This document shows positions 1 to 19,457 of a DNA stretch of 60,789 nucleotides, one piece after another (position 1 is the first letter of the stretch; every line of letters begins with the position of its first letter). The stretch is taken from contig JAYMTA010000038.1 in assembly GCA_036897625.1 (NCBI GenBank), positions 1-60,789 on the forward strand. Direction: 5' to 3'. The position numbers and the translations under genes were made by a program. The DNA comes from Pelargonium cotyledonis (taxonomy: Eukaryota; Streptophyta; Magnoliopsida; Geraniales; Geraniaceae). Below the pieces are notes generated by a model, which saw nothing but the letters and a program-made list of their open reading frames with translations, was not told where the DNA came from and did no database searches.

Positions 1-714
1 TGATTATGATGGAGAAGAAGTGAAGACCTCCGAGCATAACCCACAACATCTTGCAACCATCTCCGTCGGAACCCTCCGTGATTCCGCCCTAAATCCGCTC
101 TAATATGTCGTTTTTGGTGTTGATTTCCTTGAAGCGCCACCGCCAGGAGCTTATCAGTCCCGTTCTTCCTTGCCTGCATTGCTTGTCGCGAACGGAAAGG
201 CTCTATTGCTTGCCATCTCCGAAAATCCACTCAATAATTTGAGGACTCCTTTGTGAAACCCTCTTCTGATTCCAATATTTTAATTGATGTTTCACATATC
301 AGTTTATTTGGAGAAGGCCAAATAGAAGATGGAGCAAAAAGAAAGATACATAAATTAAATTAAACGGAAAAAATAAAATAAAATAACTAATTTTGATAGA
401 AGAATGAAAGGCAGAAGACAGAAGAAAACGAGGGCATTTTGGTCACTTTATACAAAAGTTAACACCATCACTAACAGAATGGTCATGGGTAAGTATAGGC
501 GGTTCTTTGATTTGAAAAATAGAACTGGGTAAGTCTTCTGATTTAAACCAATACATAATAGTGGTCGTGTGTAATTTTCCTTATTTTTAAAATATCATAC
601 CAATATTGTGGTCATGTGTAATATTTTATTTCTATATTATGTCACATAAGCAAAAGATCTCGTCAAAGTTGATTTCTTCATTCATGGGATCCATATTGAG
701 TCTCAAGTTATATA
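1..714. other. No recognisable gene; left-edge intergenic or intronic DNA
   Basis: Positions 1-240 are richer in G+C than what follows. On the minus strand they hold short open stretches, but no splice-consistent coding chain or known domain. The rest is AT-rich. It may be a long intron or flank of the minus-strand gene whose exons lie at 1307-3057. Confidence 0.4.
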
Positions 715-977
715 CTCTATCCGTCCTAAAATGAGTGTTTTGTTTCCATTTTTTTGCAAAAATTAAGAATTACAAGATAATTTAGTGTGTTTCTAATATA
801 ATCATCACTTTCTCCATCTACACCCCATGTGCACCCATGTGCAGATTTGCCCATGTGCATAAGTGATAAGGGTAATATAGGAAGAACACTAATATAATAA
901 CATAAAAATAGAAACAAGACACTCATTTTGGGACAAAAAAATTAGACAAACAAGACACTCATTTTGGGACGGAGGGA
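715..977. repeat. Stowaway-like MITE
   Basis: The left end reads CTCTATCCGTCCTAAAATG and the right end is its inverted counterpart, ending GGGACGGAGGGA. The dinucleotide TA lies just outside the left end and AT/TA just outside the right. The CTCCNTCCGTCC terminus, the TA target and the length of about 260 bp fit Stowaway elements. A second copy of the ACTCATTTTGGGAC motif sits just inside the right end (about 906-933). Confidence 0.65.
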
Positions 978-1037
978 ATAACTTTTTGTAGGGATATATT
1001 GGTAATTCATGTATAACTAGTTTTATAAAAAAGAAAA

Positions 1038-1104
1038 ATAACACTTATTTTAGGACAAAAATACAAGTTAAACATAACACTCATTTTGTAATGGAGAGAG
1101 TATT
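1038..1104. repeat. Related MITE terminal remnant
   Basis: ACACTTATTTTAGGAC (about 1040) and ACACTCATTTTGTAATGGAG (about 1077) repeat the terminal motif of the element ending at 977. This suggests a nested or older related copy. Confidence 0.4.
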
Positions 1105-1306
1105 ATTTATTACCATCGAAAATATTCTTAACATGCCGTGTCTATAATTTTATAAAAGTGTGTTGGTGTATCCGTGCCTTGTTCTGTATTTCATGTATGT
1201 GTCTATGCAAGATATGTTATTAATGATCAGATAAGGACTATGGATCGAACAGAACATGATATTGCCTGTTATAAACTATTAAAAACAATAATTACAAAAA
1301 GAATAC

Positions 1307-3057
1307 CTCTTTCATTGCAACTAATGAAGGTCCAATGGAGATCCCAGTCTTGTGAATCGATGTTGTTGAAGGCTTCTGCATAAGCAAACCAATAAGATAT
1401 TTCTTTCTTTTCTGAACTAAGTAACATAAACTCTACTATTATCTTCCTGAAAAGTGAAAACACTCTTGCTATTTTTAGCAACATCGATTAGTATAATTAA
1501 CTCATTTCAAGTTCAAAAAATCTGTAACAAAGTTGACTGAATTTCTACACTCACAAATTTCGAGTCGGAACAAATAATTCTACAGTACACATTTCTTCCT
1601 AATCAATAGACACAAACAAACACAAAAGTCCACATCAAATGAGCAAACCCAAATCACTCCAGCAGTAAAAAATTCACAACCTGCAGCAGGAACATGGCAA
1701 CATGCCAATGACAGCACAAAATCACCAAATTCTGACCAACAAGCATCGACTCAAACCAGAAACTGCACCAAACCCCATTCCGAATATCCATATTCCCAAA
1801 TGAACGTGAAAATCATCACAACAATTCATAATAAAGCTAACCAAATTTCTGTATTCACAAATTTGAATCAGACTAAACATGTCTACTATCAACTTTCTAC
1901 CCAATCAATAAACACGAGCAAACTCAAATCAAAATCCCTACAAAGCAAGTAATGCCAATGACAACACAAAATCACCTGATTCTCACCAACAAACATCGAC
2001 CCATTACCAGAAACCCCACCTAAACCCAATTCCAAAATGGAAATGAAATCACCACAAATATCATTTATGTTTATAATATCACTCAACACCAACCAACAAA
2101 CAATGACCAACGCATACCAAAACCATAACGCAATTCCCAAATTGCTAAAAAGAAAATGAAAAAAAAATGCACATTTTCAAATCAAGCATGCTCTATTCAA
2201 ATCATAAAATCACAGTAAACAACGACCTAATACCACAACCCACACCAAAACCAACACCCAATTCCCAATTTAATAAAAAGAACTGAAAATCACGACACTG
2301 CACCTTCTCAAATGTGAGCTTGCTCAGTGAGCAAATGTTCATAAAATAACTCTATTCCAACCTACATACAACTACCCAATACCACAATCCACACCAAAAC
2401 CAAAACCCAATTCACAAACTGCTAAAAATGTAAGCAACAATCACCACGTCACAGCTTTTCAATTCGAGCTAGCTCAAATCACTTCCATTCAGATCAACAC
2501 CAAAACCAAAACCAACTTCCCAAATTGCAGTGCGATTTTACATTTCAAGCTTTTTTCTGTTCAGTTATGCTCTAATCAACACCAGAACCAAAACACAATT
2601 GCGAAAACGAAAAATATGACACCACGCCTTCTCAAATCGAGCTTGTTCAGGTAACAAATGTTCATAAAATGACTCTACTCCAACCAATAATCAACCACCC
2701 AGCACCAAAACCAAAACACAACAGCCCAATTGCTTAAATAATCAACCTTAAGCAGCATTTCATTTCGAGCTCACCCAACTCAGTTCTGTTCTAATCAAAA
2801 ACGAAACCAAAAAAACAAACACCAATTCATGTACTTCGAAAAACAAAGTGCAAATCACGAAACCGAACCTTATCAAATCGAGCTTGCTCTTCGAGCAAAG
2901 GCTTCCTCTGCTCGTCTTCTTCCAAAACATGCCTGGTGGATAACAGAAACGCGAAGATAGAGAAGCCGAAGAGAAAGATTATGAAGAGAGAGACAGTAGA
3001 AGGAGATGGGTTTCTCGGGAACAATCTTGCTGAAGCAGATCTCTTGGAGTTCGCCAT
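1307..3057 (-). CDS. Unrecognised signal-anchor protein, 5' exons only
   Basis: Exon 1 is 3057-2869 (63 codons) and ends AAG|GTTCGG. A phase-matched exon 2 is 1375-1307 (23 codons), preceded by TTATGCAG and followed by GTATTC. The start at 3057 is chosen because GAAATGGC is a good plant context; an in-frame ATG 17 codons upstream (3108) also exists. The protein begins basic and Ser-rich, then has one strong hydrophobic segment (about residues 22-40, TVSLFIIFLFGFSIFAFLL), then an acidic stem with LEEDEQRKPLLEEQARFDK. That is the layout of a Golgi or ER type II membrane protein such as a glycosyltransferase. Exon 2 reads KPSTTSIHKTGISIGPSLVA. I could not place the family. No later exons were found before position 1, so the gene either continues off the left edge or is truncated. 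Exon 2 is less certain than exon 1. Confidence 0.5.
1560..2868 (-). repeat. Imperfect tandem repeats inside intron 1
   Basis: The intron is built of degenerate units containing ACCAAAACCAAAACCCAATT and a CTCAAATCGAGCTTG motif. Copies of the latter at about 2302-2336 and 2627-2660 resemble the exon-1 3' end at 2869-2900, donor region included. Unit length is irregular, roughly 150-330 bp. Confidence 0.6.
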
Positions 3058-3249
3058 TTCTCCATCAGCAGATCTCTCCCACCTGTGTCTCATTTCGCGC
3101 ACTCCCATAGATGACTGTGGTTCCGATCTGTGCTTGGGTGTGCTGTAGTGTACGTAGATTCAGTATGAGCAAGTTTTTTTACCGATAGATCGTTAGGATC
3201 TGTATATTAAAATTGATATCAATAGATTTTGGAGGGAAGAGAAACACAA

Positions 3250-3322
3250 GACCGCATAGCGCAGTGGATTAGCGCGTCTGACTTCGGATCAGAAGGTCGT
3301 GGGTTCGACTCCCACTGTGGTC
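3250..3322 (+). tRNA. tRNA-Arg (anticodon TCG)
   Basis: This 73-nt cloverleaf pairs its acceptor stem GACCGCA (3250-3256) with TGTGGTC (3316-3322). The anticodon stem TCTGA/TCAGA encloses the loop CTTCGGA, with TCG at 3284-3286, so it reads CGA arginine codons. The internal promoter A box (TAGCGCAGTGG) and B box (GGTTCGACTCC) are intact. There is no intron, and CCA is not encoded, as expected for a nuclear gene. Confidence 0.97.
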
Positions 3323-3327
3323 AGTAG

Positions 3328-3342
3328 TTTTGGGCTTTTTTT
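3328..3342 (+). terminator. RNA polymerase III T-run terminator
   Basis: T4 at 3328-3331 and T7 at 3336-3342, 5-20 nt after the tRNA, are standard Pol III stops. Confidence 0.85.
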
Positions 3343-3419
3343 CTCTTTAGGCCCATTTCAGTGTTTTGGGCTTTTATATCTTTGGGCCCAATACTTTCTC
3401 AGAGCCCAGTACTCTTTTA

Positions 3420-3905
3420 TATATATATAGGAGAATGTACTATTATGTCCTCCAAGGATCCAATTTGTTCTAATTTAGTCCCCACACTATTTGCATTGTT
3501 CCAATTTGAAACCATACTTGTTTTGTTTCGAAGCAATCAAAATCAAATAAATACAATCAAATTAAGTTGACGTGACAATTTTACTGGGAAACAAAATTTT
3601 TGAGGTGGCGAATATGTGACGCTTTAGTTAGCTAAATCTATTGATGTGAAATAAAATTGCAGAATTAAGGGACGTAGTTGTCACGTCATTTTTATTCAAT
3701 TCAGTCGCTCGATTATTCATGAACTTAGCTATTGTGGTTGTCGCATGATTGCCCCCGTCAACAAAAAGTATATTTTTTTCGCAAAATGTCGTGTTTACCT
3801 AAGTTGATGACATATTTGTAGACTAGAGAAGTTCAAGACTAAATAACACAGTTGGGACCGAATTGGATCGAACATCAAATTGGAGACCAATTCATTACAA
3901 TGAAT
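3420..3905. repeat. MITE-like element with CCAATTTGGTCC-type ends
   Basis: The left part (GATCCAATTTGTTCTAATTT and following) and the right part (GGACCGAATTGGATCGAAC, then ATTGGAGACCAATTC) are roughly inverted. The interior is non-coding. The style resembles the element at 26300-26682 and the sequence at the right window edge. Confidence 0.4.
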
Positions 3906-4469
3906 AGATGAGATATCAAAGTGCAGCATTTTTTTTGTTTCGTTATGCTATGTTCGGCTCCACATCTTATTCAACCCAAGCTCGTTTCTGATCTTGTCGG
4001 GTTTCACGTGCTTGCGCATTCATGTCCACATCGTTAGCTTTAATGTGAACCAATTGACTCATATATGCAATTTTAGTCATTTAGTGCCATTGAAATCATC
4101 TTCCAAAAAAATGTCAATTGGCTTCTTGCTACTATTAACCCAAGCAACATTCTTGCTTGCTCAACCTCCACCGTCCATCAATTCATAAAGTTTCAATCAA
4201 CGGCTCAAAATAACCGACAAATAAGTTGTATTTTAAAACTAAATACATAAATAAATAAATGAAAGAAAACACCAAAAATGCAGAATTAGCATGAATATTA
4301 TGTAGCTACAAAAGGACAATTAGACCAATGTTGATAAATTAGATATAAACAAGACATTAACATATATTATACAATTAATTATCTTAATCAATGTAACATA
4401 GTTAACATTCCAAATGCTAAACCCGTTTAGGCCGGCGTGATTAGTATAATTAATAAATAACTTAAGAAA
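3906..4469. other. Intergenic, nothing recognised
   Basis: AT-rich DNA between the repeat and the promoter of the GH18 gene. The only open frames are short and unsupported. Confidence 0.5.
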
Positions 4470-4479
4470 CTATATATAC
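4470..4479 (+). promoter_or_regulatory. TATA box of the GH18 gene
   Basis: CTATATATAC lies 71-80 bp upstream of the ATG at 4550, which would place transcription start near 4505. Confidence 0.6.
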
Positions 4480-4549
4480 GAAGTTGCGGTAATCTCAAAA
4501 CATTCACATTGTTCATAGTTATTCGTAAACATCAAAATAAGCTATCAAG

Positions 4550-5945
4550 ATGAAACTTTATATCTTCCTCTTCTATTTCGTTGGAGTCGCTCTCGTATCT
4601 CAGAAACTTTGTGGTAAGGCAAAAATGGTGTGTTTGGTTAAATTTAGAGTAGCATGCCAATAATTTTGATGTGATGGGTTGAGTTTTAAGCGTCGAACGT
4701 TGTATCCGAATGATCTGATTGTGTTATATTTCTTGTTTAGTCAAAGCAATGCAAATTAACTTTTTTTTTTTGAAAAATACTGTGATACATGGAAGAATTA
4801 CTTAGATAAATAGTATGTGTGCGAACATTTTGTAAAAAAAAAAATAGTCAAAATCAATTATAATCAAACAAATTTTGATGGAATAAATATGATAAAAGAA
4901 TCGTGTATTTTCGTATAATGAATATCGATCCAAAATGCACACATTCTTATATGGTATTTCAACAAGTAGAGTCAATCATGCATAATGTAAACATTCTAAT
5001 TATCATCTCCAAGGACTAATAATTCATGTATTTTTATTGACAAGGTTAATTTTTAGCGTAAAACACATTGTAATCGACCAAAATTATATTTTTAACCTCT
5101 ATTTTTTGTACATGTCAATCTCAGGTGGAAAAGTGATGATGGAGTATATCGGAGCAACTGGAGCTTCAATAACATTTGACAATGTTCCTATTGAGGATGA
5201 CATAGCTTTTCATTTTATACTCGGCTTTGCGATTGATGCAAATCCATCTGGAGAGTCCCAAAATGGAGTGTTCTCGCCTTATTGGGTAAGCACTTTGTCA
5301 CAGGACGCGGTCGCAAACATCAAGGCAAGCCACCCCAATGTCAAAGTCATGGCCAGTCTATCGGGGTGGAGTTTGGGCGACAAAGTCCTCCGATGGTACA
5401 ACCCTGATCCCGACGTTTGGATCTCAAACGCATTCTCCTCCCTCCAATCCATAATCACAGCATATCATCTTGATGGGATTGATATAGACTACGAAAGTTT
5501 TCCCAAAACAGGGAAAAACAATTTTGCTTACTGCATTGGTGAGCTAATCACTCGCCTAAAGAACGAAAGTGTCGTCACCGTAGCATCTATCGCACCGTAT
5601 TATCTCACTGTCACGCCCTACATTGATCTTTTTAACGGGTACAAGGACGTTATCGATTTTGTTAATCACCAGTTTTACACCGACAAAGTCAAGACCCCAA
5701 AAGAATACTTGGAAGCGTACCAGCTTCGAGCGCAACAATTCGGCAGAGATAAATTGTTGCCTAGCTATGAGGTGAATGGAAGAGGAATTCAAGGGGATGC
5801 ATTTTTTGATGCTTTGAATCTATTGGAGGAAAATGGATTTGAAGTAAATGGAGTGATGATTTTCTCTGCAGATGCATCTATGTCCAATGGATATTACTAT
5901 GAGACCAAATCACAAAATTATTTGCTCAATTCTACTAGTGTTTGA
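4550..5945 (+). CDS. Secreted GH18 chitinase-like protein (narbonin/chitinase-2 type)
   Basis: There are two exons: 4550-4613 (64 nt, ending TTTGTG|GTAAGG) and 5125-5945 (after CTCAG), giving 294 aa. Exon 1 supplies a signal peptide (MKLYIFLFYFVGVALVSQKL) that no continuous ORF shows. The mature part is a compact GH18 barrel with the signature LDGIDIDYE around residues 137-145. The DxxDxDxE catalytic pattern is complete, including the proton-donor Glu near 145. Length (about 295 aa) and the DGIDIDYE form fit the plant group of tulip chitinase-1, narbonin and RuBisCO-associated proteins. Some members cleave chitin and others are storage or lectin-like with no activity, so activity cannot be read from the motif alone. 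The protein is probably secreted or vacuolar and may act in defence or storage. Confidence 0.9.
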
Positions 5946-6044
5946 TGGTTTAATGTAACCTAATAATTTGAATGTTTTGAAGCTTTAATCATAAATGTAG
6001 ATATAGAGTAGTGTACGTAATGTGTTTTATAAATATAATATTTG

Positions 6045-6050
6045 AATAAA
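6045..6050 (+). terminator. Poly(A) signal of the GH18 gene
   Basis: AATAAA lies 100 bp after the stop codon in an AT-rich tail, consistent with a plant near-upstream element. Confidence 0.5.
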
Positions 6051-7300
6051 ATAGTTGTTTTTATCCATCTTTTTTTTCACGAGTTTGAGGTAATTTGAGA
6101 GCATCAAATACATGCATACACTATAAGGCTAACACGCATTTAAGTGAAAACCATGACGGGTGCTCCAAATTTCACATCGGGCATTGCACTAAGCATTTGC
6201 ACCACAATGTTGTCTAGAATGAGCTAAATAAATAGGAGTTTTCAAGATAATTTAGAGAGTAGAAATGTGACAGGTAAATTCGTAAAATTGTCAAAATGTT
6301 ATTCATTATTTGGCTAGGGAGAGTTTTTACACCTACACATATGTTTTTTGAAAAGAGCGATTGAGCATTGCGTAAATGGTAGTGAACTATGTAGATGTCA
6401 TAATTAGGTGTAATCATGTGGCACAGACGATGACATGGTAGAGACATCATTTCTACATGGATTCTCGAAGGACAGCCTTCAAAGTGGGGCTTAAGGATGA
6501 ATGACGAAGTTTGAGGTTTATGTAGGATTCTCAAGGGCGATCAAGCCCATCAAGATCAAACGAGATTTAGTATGCCCAAGTTGTACCTATTATGGAGATA
6601 CACTTTTGTGGATAGTAGCGACTCAAAGATCCGGATATTGGGATAATAACAGGCCAAAATTTCAAACAAAATAATATGTGAGCTGAACAACATGTATTCA
6701 TAAAACCGAAGTGTGAGACAAACGAATAGATTGTAACACAGTATGTAGAACAAGCCATGGTTGCGGCGTGCTTCCTTCGAGGTCTCCAAACACGAGGTAT
6801 GTGATCTATCATTGCTTGAATGTTCGAGGTTGTTGGACATATGGAAGCAAGACTCCCATAGTCGTGTGGAGCCCTCCACACAACAGTGCACAACTGCTTA
6901 ATGTGTTCACACATACATAACATACTCTCCTACTAAAAGTAAAGTTCAGTCTAATTTAATCATTGTTCGATTTGACTTACGTTAGATCAAAATTACATTT
7001 GACCTAGTATCATAATATTTGACTTGACTGAATTCTATTCTACTCAAATCCAAACAATCATAAACCAATAAATACATATAGGTAAGAAATTCAAAATAAA
7101 TTATACTATTTGATTAAAAAAAAATTTTTCTTTCTTTTTTTTCCTTTCAATTGAGCATGTGCAATAATCTTGGCTCCGAAGCTTCTCTTTTCAAATCTCC
7201 AAACCTCTTTAAATTTTCAAAAGTAAAAAACAAAAATTGCCCCAAAAGTGCGCACCCTAAACCTCAAGCGCACGTTAGCGCTGCACAAATATTCACATTT
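6051..7300. other. Intergenic; several small overlapping frames without support
   Basis: Around 6214-6923 the minus strand is open in more than one frame at once (106-118 codons). None resembles a known domain or shows coding bias. Higher complexity than the flanks suggests an old mobile-element remnant, but I see no terminal repeats or polyprotein motifs. From 6930 to 7300 the DNA is plain AT-rich and leads to the PI4K promoter. Confidence 0.35.
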
Positions 7301-7472
7301 AGTTATATATTAAATAAATAAAATATTCTGTAATAATTACCTCACCACCATCGTCCCTCCTCCTTAACCTTCACCACCACCACCACCAAAACGACGAGCT
7401 CCGACACCGATACGACGTCGTCCAGCAGAAGATTCCGGTGATCCACGTCACCTCCGATTCTTCTTCACTTCC

Positions 7473-8003
7473 GTAAGCACAATCTGTTCTCTCTCTTCTC
7501 TTCGTTTCTTCACTAACTCGCATTTGCTCGAGAAAATCGCCGATCATTTTCCTTCGTGATTTTCCGAGAAACAAACAGAAGAAACTGATACTGTATCTGT
7601 TGTATTGCGTGAATTTAGGGTTGATAGTCGTGTTACTGCGATTACAGGAGGTTTTAGAGTGAGAATTTGGATCGGAATTTTAGTTCGCAGTTGTGAATTT
7701 GCTGTTTGTGGTGGAGATTAGTAGGATTTAGATTGTTTAAGAGGTTTTAGGGATTTGTAGGATTTAGATTGGTTGGAGACTGTGCTCGGCTTCGGTGATT
7801 TGAATCATTTGATTGCTGTTTGAGGTGTTTGGGGGATTGGGAGGTGGTTAGGGTTTTGTTGGTTGGATTTGTGTGGTGGTTTAGGGATTTGCAGGATTCA
7901 GATTGGTTGGAGACTGCTCAGCTATAGTGATTTGATTGTTGTGTGAGGTGGTTAGGGTTTTGTTGGTTGGATTTGTGTGGTGGTTTGGGGTTTATGATGG
8001 TAG
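7473..8003 (+). other. Probable 5'-UTR intron of the PI4K-beta gene
   Basis: A pyrimidine- and CACCAC-rich leader (about 7340-7472) ends CTTCC|GTAAGC. A likely acceptor is GATGGTAG at 8003, four bases before the ATG. Other AG acceptors inside (for example 7893) are possible. Confidence 0.5.
7747..7990. repeat. Two-copy tandem duplication in the 5'-UTR intron
   Basis: TTAGGGATTTGTAGGATTTA at 7747 recurs as TTAGGGATTTGCAGGATTCA at 7881 (period about 134 bp). Both copies end in GGTTAGGGTTTTGTTGGTTG. Confidence 0.75.
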
Positions 8004-8007
8004 GATA

Positions 8008-16540
<8,533 letters not shown>

Positions 16541-17965
16541 GGTTAGATTTTAGCGGTGAAGAGAAATCCTTTAAGGTGAAGTTTCTCGATTAAAATCGCT
16601 GTAAAGCATGGGAAAGGATTGGAAGCTTCACTGAGAAGCACGTGCTTGGCCTGTTTATGCTTGCTTTGAAGAATTTGTAGTTTGATCGACCGAGATAGCT
16701 CTTGGAAGTAAAGCAGGTTAATTCACTTCCGCAGAGTTTTCCCTTCATTCTTTTGGCCCGTGTTTCACGAACACGAAACTCTGCTACAAGTGATTCAGAC
16801 CAGTACTGTACAGGTTGATTCAATGTTGATGACAGACCAAAAACAAGAATGGCCACCGAGACCATCTGATCTTCCAGGTATTGTGTATTAAGCACCCAAA
16901 TGTTCGAGTCGAGATGTGTTGTACATTGCGATTTTCATTTTCGAGTCAAATATATTTATATCCCTAGACTACAATGCAAAAGGCGGTGACTTGCTGGTCC
17001 TCACTGGTTTCGGTTTCAATTCGTTTGATTGCATATTTCGTGCTGTCTGTACTTATCAAAAAGTTTGTGTTAGCCGAATCGTTGAAAATAGAATATGATT
17101 GTATCATGTGTAGCTTCATCGTTATCTAGTTTTTTGTTTCATCTATCGTGAAATTCGTTTATTTGAAACTCGACAAATATACAGAATTTTGGTGGAATTG
17201 ATTTGTGATTGCAGTTGTGTATCTTATTTCTTCGAAGTCTTGTGCGTTTTTGGTTAATTTTGTGTCTGCAGATTCAAGACAAATGGATGTAAATATGTGG
17301 TGTATTTGTTTTCAGGTTATTGATTAGTTCTAGTATTGTCGCTGATCTTTATAAATCATAGTATTTGATTTGTTTTTGGAGTGTTTGTTTGATCTATATG
17401 AGAGAGAATCACAATTATTCAAATTTGATTCCATTTTGCATCTCAAATGCAAGGTACCAATTTTTTACTGTGCGTGCTGGCAATTTGGGTTTGGAGTCGT
17501 TCTGTTTAGTTTGGTTTTGGAATGGACTAATCCGAAACCTGCAAATGATAGGATTTTAGGGTTTATGGTGAATTGTGTGGATTTACCCAACTCGACCTGA
17601 AAATAGTTAGATTTTTGTGCAAGCTGAATTCATGTATCGTTTTGGGTGAGTACTCGACTCGAAAATTAATTGGATGCTCATGTTACCGAACAGGCCAACC
17701 GCTTGGTCGATTTAAAAAAACTAGTCAATAAACGAATTAATTAAGATTCCTTGAGCATTTAGGTCCTAATTTCAATTAATAAGATCATTATGACAATGTT
17801 TTTTTTTATTGAATAGCAGTAAATTAAAAATTATATTGCTTTTAAAAATGTTTTTAATCTCACTTTTGTACAAAATAACTAGTTAATTTATGTAATATTA
17901 TATTTAAAGCGTCATGTTTAATTAACTGACACATCATTTAGTACAAATATTTTGATATATACGAT
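16541..17965. other. 3' UTR of PI4K and intergenic DNA
   Basis: The first few hundred bases are probably 3' UTR. Beyond that are AT-rich sequence and short open frames on both strands with no protein resemblance and no consistent splice chain. Confidence 0.45.
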
Positions 17966-18465
17966 ATTATTACTATCTCATTTGTTTTTGGCATTAAACG
18001 CTTGGTTCATAAAACATATTGTACATTTGATGCGTTTTTATTCGTAATTCGTCACATATTTATCATGCGATGTCTAATTAATTTACACGTCATTCATAAC
18101 AATATTTATGAAATAAAACATTACTATAAAAAAATCTATTGGTATTGACCAATTATGTCAACCTATGCAATCTCTTCTATTTTTGTTGACACCAAAAAAG
18201 AAAAAAAAAAAGAAAATTATTACTATCTCATTTGTTTTTGGCACCAAACGCTTGGTTCATAAAATATATTGTACATTTGATGTTTTTTTATTCATAATTC
18301 GTCACATATTTATCATGCGATGTATAATTAATTTACACATCATTCATAACAATATTTATGAAATAAAACATTACTATAAAAAATCTATTGGTATTTACCA
18401 ATTATGTCAACCTATGCAATCTCTTCTATTTTTGTTGACACAAAAAAAGAAAAAAAAAGAAAGAG
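17966..18465. repeat. 250-bp tandem duplication
   Basis: TACTATCTCATTTGTTTTTG at 17971 recurs at 18221 (period 250 bp). The two copies match almost throughout, each ending in a purine run after TTGTTGACAC. Few differences, so the duplication is recent. Confidence 0.9.
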
Positions 18466-18792
18466 TACATTCAACCATGAACATAATATATTTCTATAAA
18501 TGACCAAGCAACAAAATAAATGAATAAATAAATAAAAATTATGAGGCATTTGAACCAATCAAAAGCGTTTTATTCCTCATTAAGTTTTGATTTTTTTATT
18601 AATAAAAAAACAAAATAAAATAGGAACTATAAAGACCCTAAAAACCTAAGCTTTTGGTTCTCTCTATTCGTTCCCATTTCAGCTCTTTCGTGTCCTCTCT
18701 CTCTCTCTCCGGTGGCGGCTCTCGCTTTCTCTCCACCTCTCCTCCGCCCTCTCCGCCTCCACCTCCTCCACCACCACCTTCTTCACTTTTTG

Positions 18793-19188
18793 GTACGATT
18801 TTGTGATTTTCTCCTGTTTTTTCTGTCTGTGCTTGTTGGTCAACTGGCCGATAAAACTAGGGCTTTGTTAATCTTGTTGCGATTCCTCTTATTCTTTGTG
18901 GGTTTGATCTGTTTTGGCTCCGATACGTGTTAGATTGTGGATCTGTAGTAAATTTTCTGTGTTTTGTTGGTTTTTGGTTGTGTATTTGTTGGTCTACTGG
19001 AAGTGGAAGTTAGGGTTTTGATAATGTTGTTGCAAATCTTGTGATTTTTTGTGGGTTTTATTTGATTTGGTACTGGTATGTGTTAGATTGTGGATCTGTG
19101 TAGTTTTTTTTTGTGTGTATTTGATTGTTTTTGGGGTTTAGGGTTTTTGGATTGTGATTTTATCGGAGGCTAATGATGTTCCAAACAG
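18793..19188 (+). other. 5'-UTR intron of the NAC gene, with internal duplication
   Basis: A CT-rich leader (about 18660-18792) ends TTTTG|GTACGA. The acceptor is best placed at CCAAACAG (19188), preceded by a GCTAATGAT branch-like sequence. Inside, the block from 18835 to 18945 is loosely repeated at 18986-19105, both ending GTGTTAGATTGTGGATCTGT. Confidence 0.55.
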
Positions 19189-19213
19189 GGCTTACATTTC
19201 GCGTCAAAGCCAA

Positions 19214-19327
19214 ATGTCTTTTGACTCCAGCCAGAAATATTCGTCAATCCTTCGGTGCCTTTTTTGTTTCATGATCCGTGGTAGACTGTGGTGTGAGTGG
19301 AAAATATTCTTTCGGCACTGGACTTGA
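19214..19327 (+). CDS. Upstream ORF in the NAC leader, 37 codons
   Basis: With the 5'-UTR intron removed, this is the only ATG before the NAC start at 19458. It encodes 37 residues starting MSFDSSQKYSSILRCLF and ending KIFFRHWT, then TGA; 130 nt separate it from the main ATG. The C-terminal half is rich in Arg, Trp, Cys and Phe, unlike random AT-rich leader sequence. I recall that NAC082-type genes in Arabidopsis carry a conserved-peptide uORF that represses the main ORF. That this is the same peptide is inference and needs alignment. Expected role: translational control or NMD of the NAC mRNA. Confidence 0.6.
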   Translation: MSFDSSQKYSSILRCLFCFMIRGRLWCEWKIFFRHWT

Positions 19328-19457
19328 CCTAGTGTTCTTCGGTTGTGTTCAAGCATTGTTAAGTATTGTTTACAGATTGTTGGGATTAGTTTCAGTCACA
19401 GCTTGTGATTGATTGTTTATATTGAGATTTGAAGAGGTTTCGAGTACAGTTGATCCG

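Noticed and set aside
6214-6923. Overlapping minus-strand frames of 106-118 codons
   Set aside because: Three frames open together with no protein similarity; treated as unexplained intergenic DNA.
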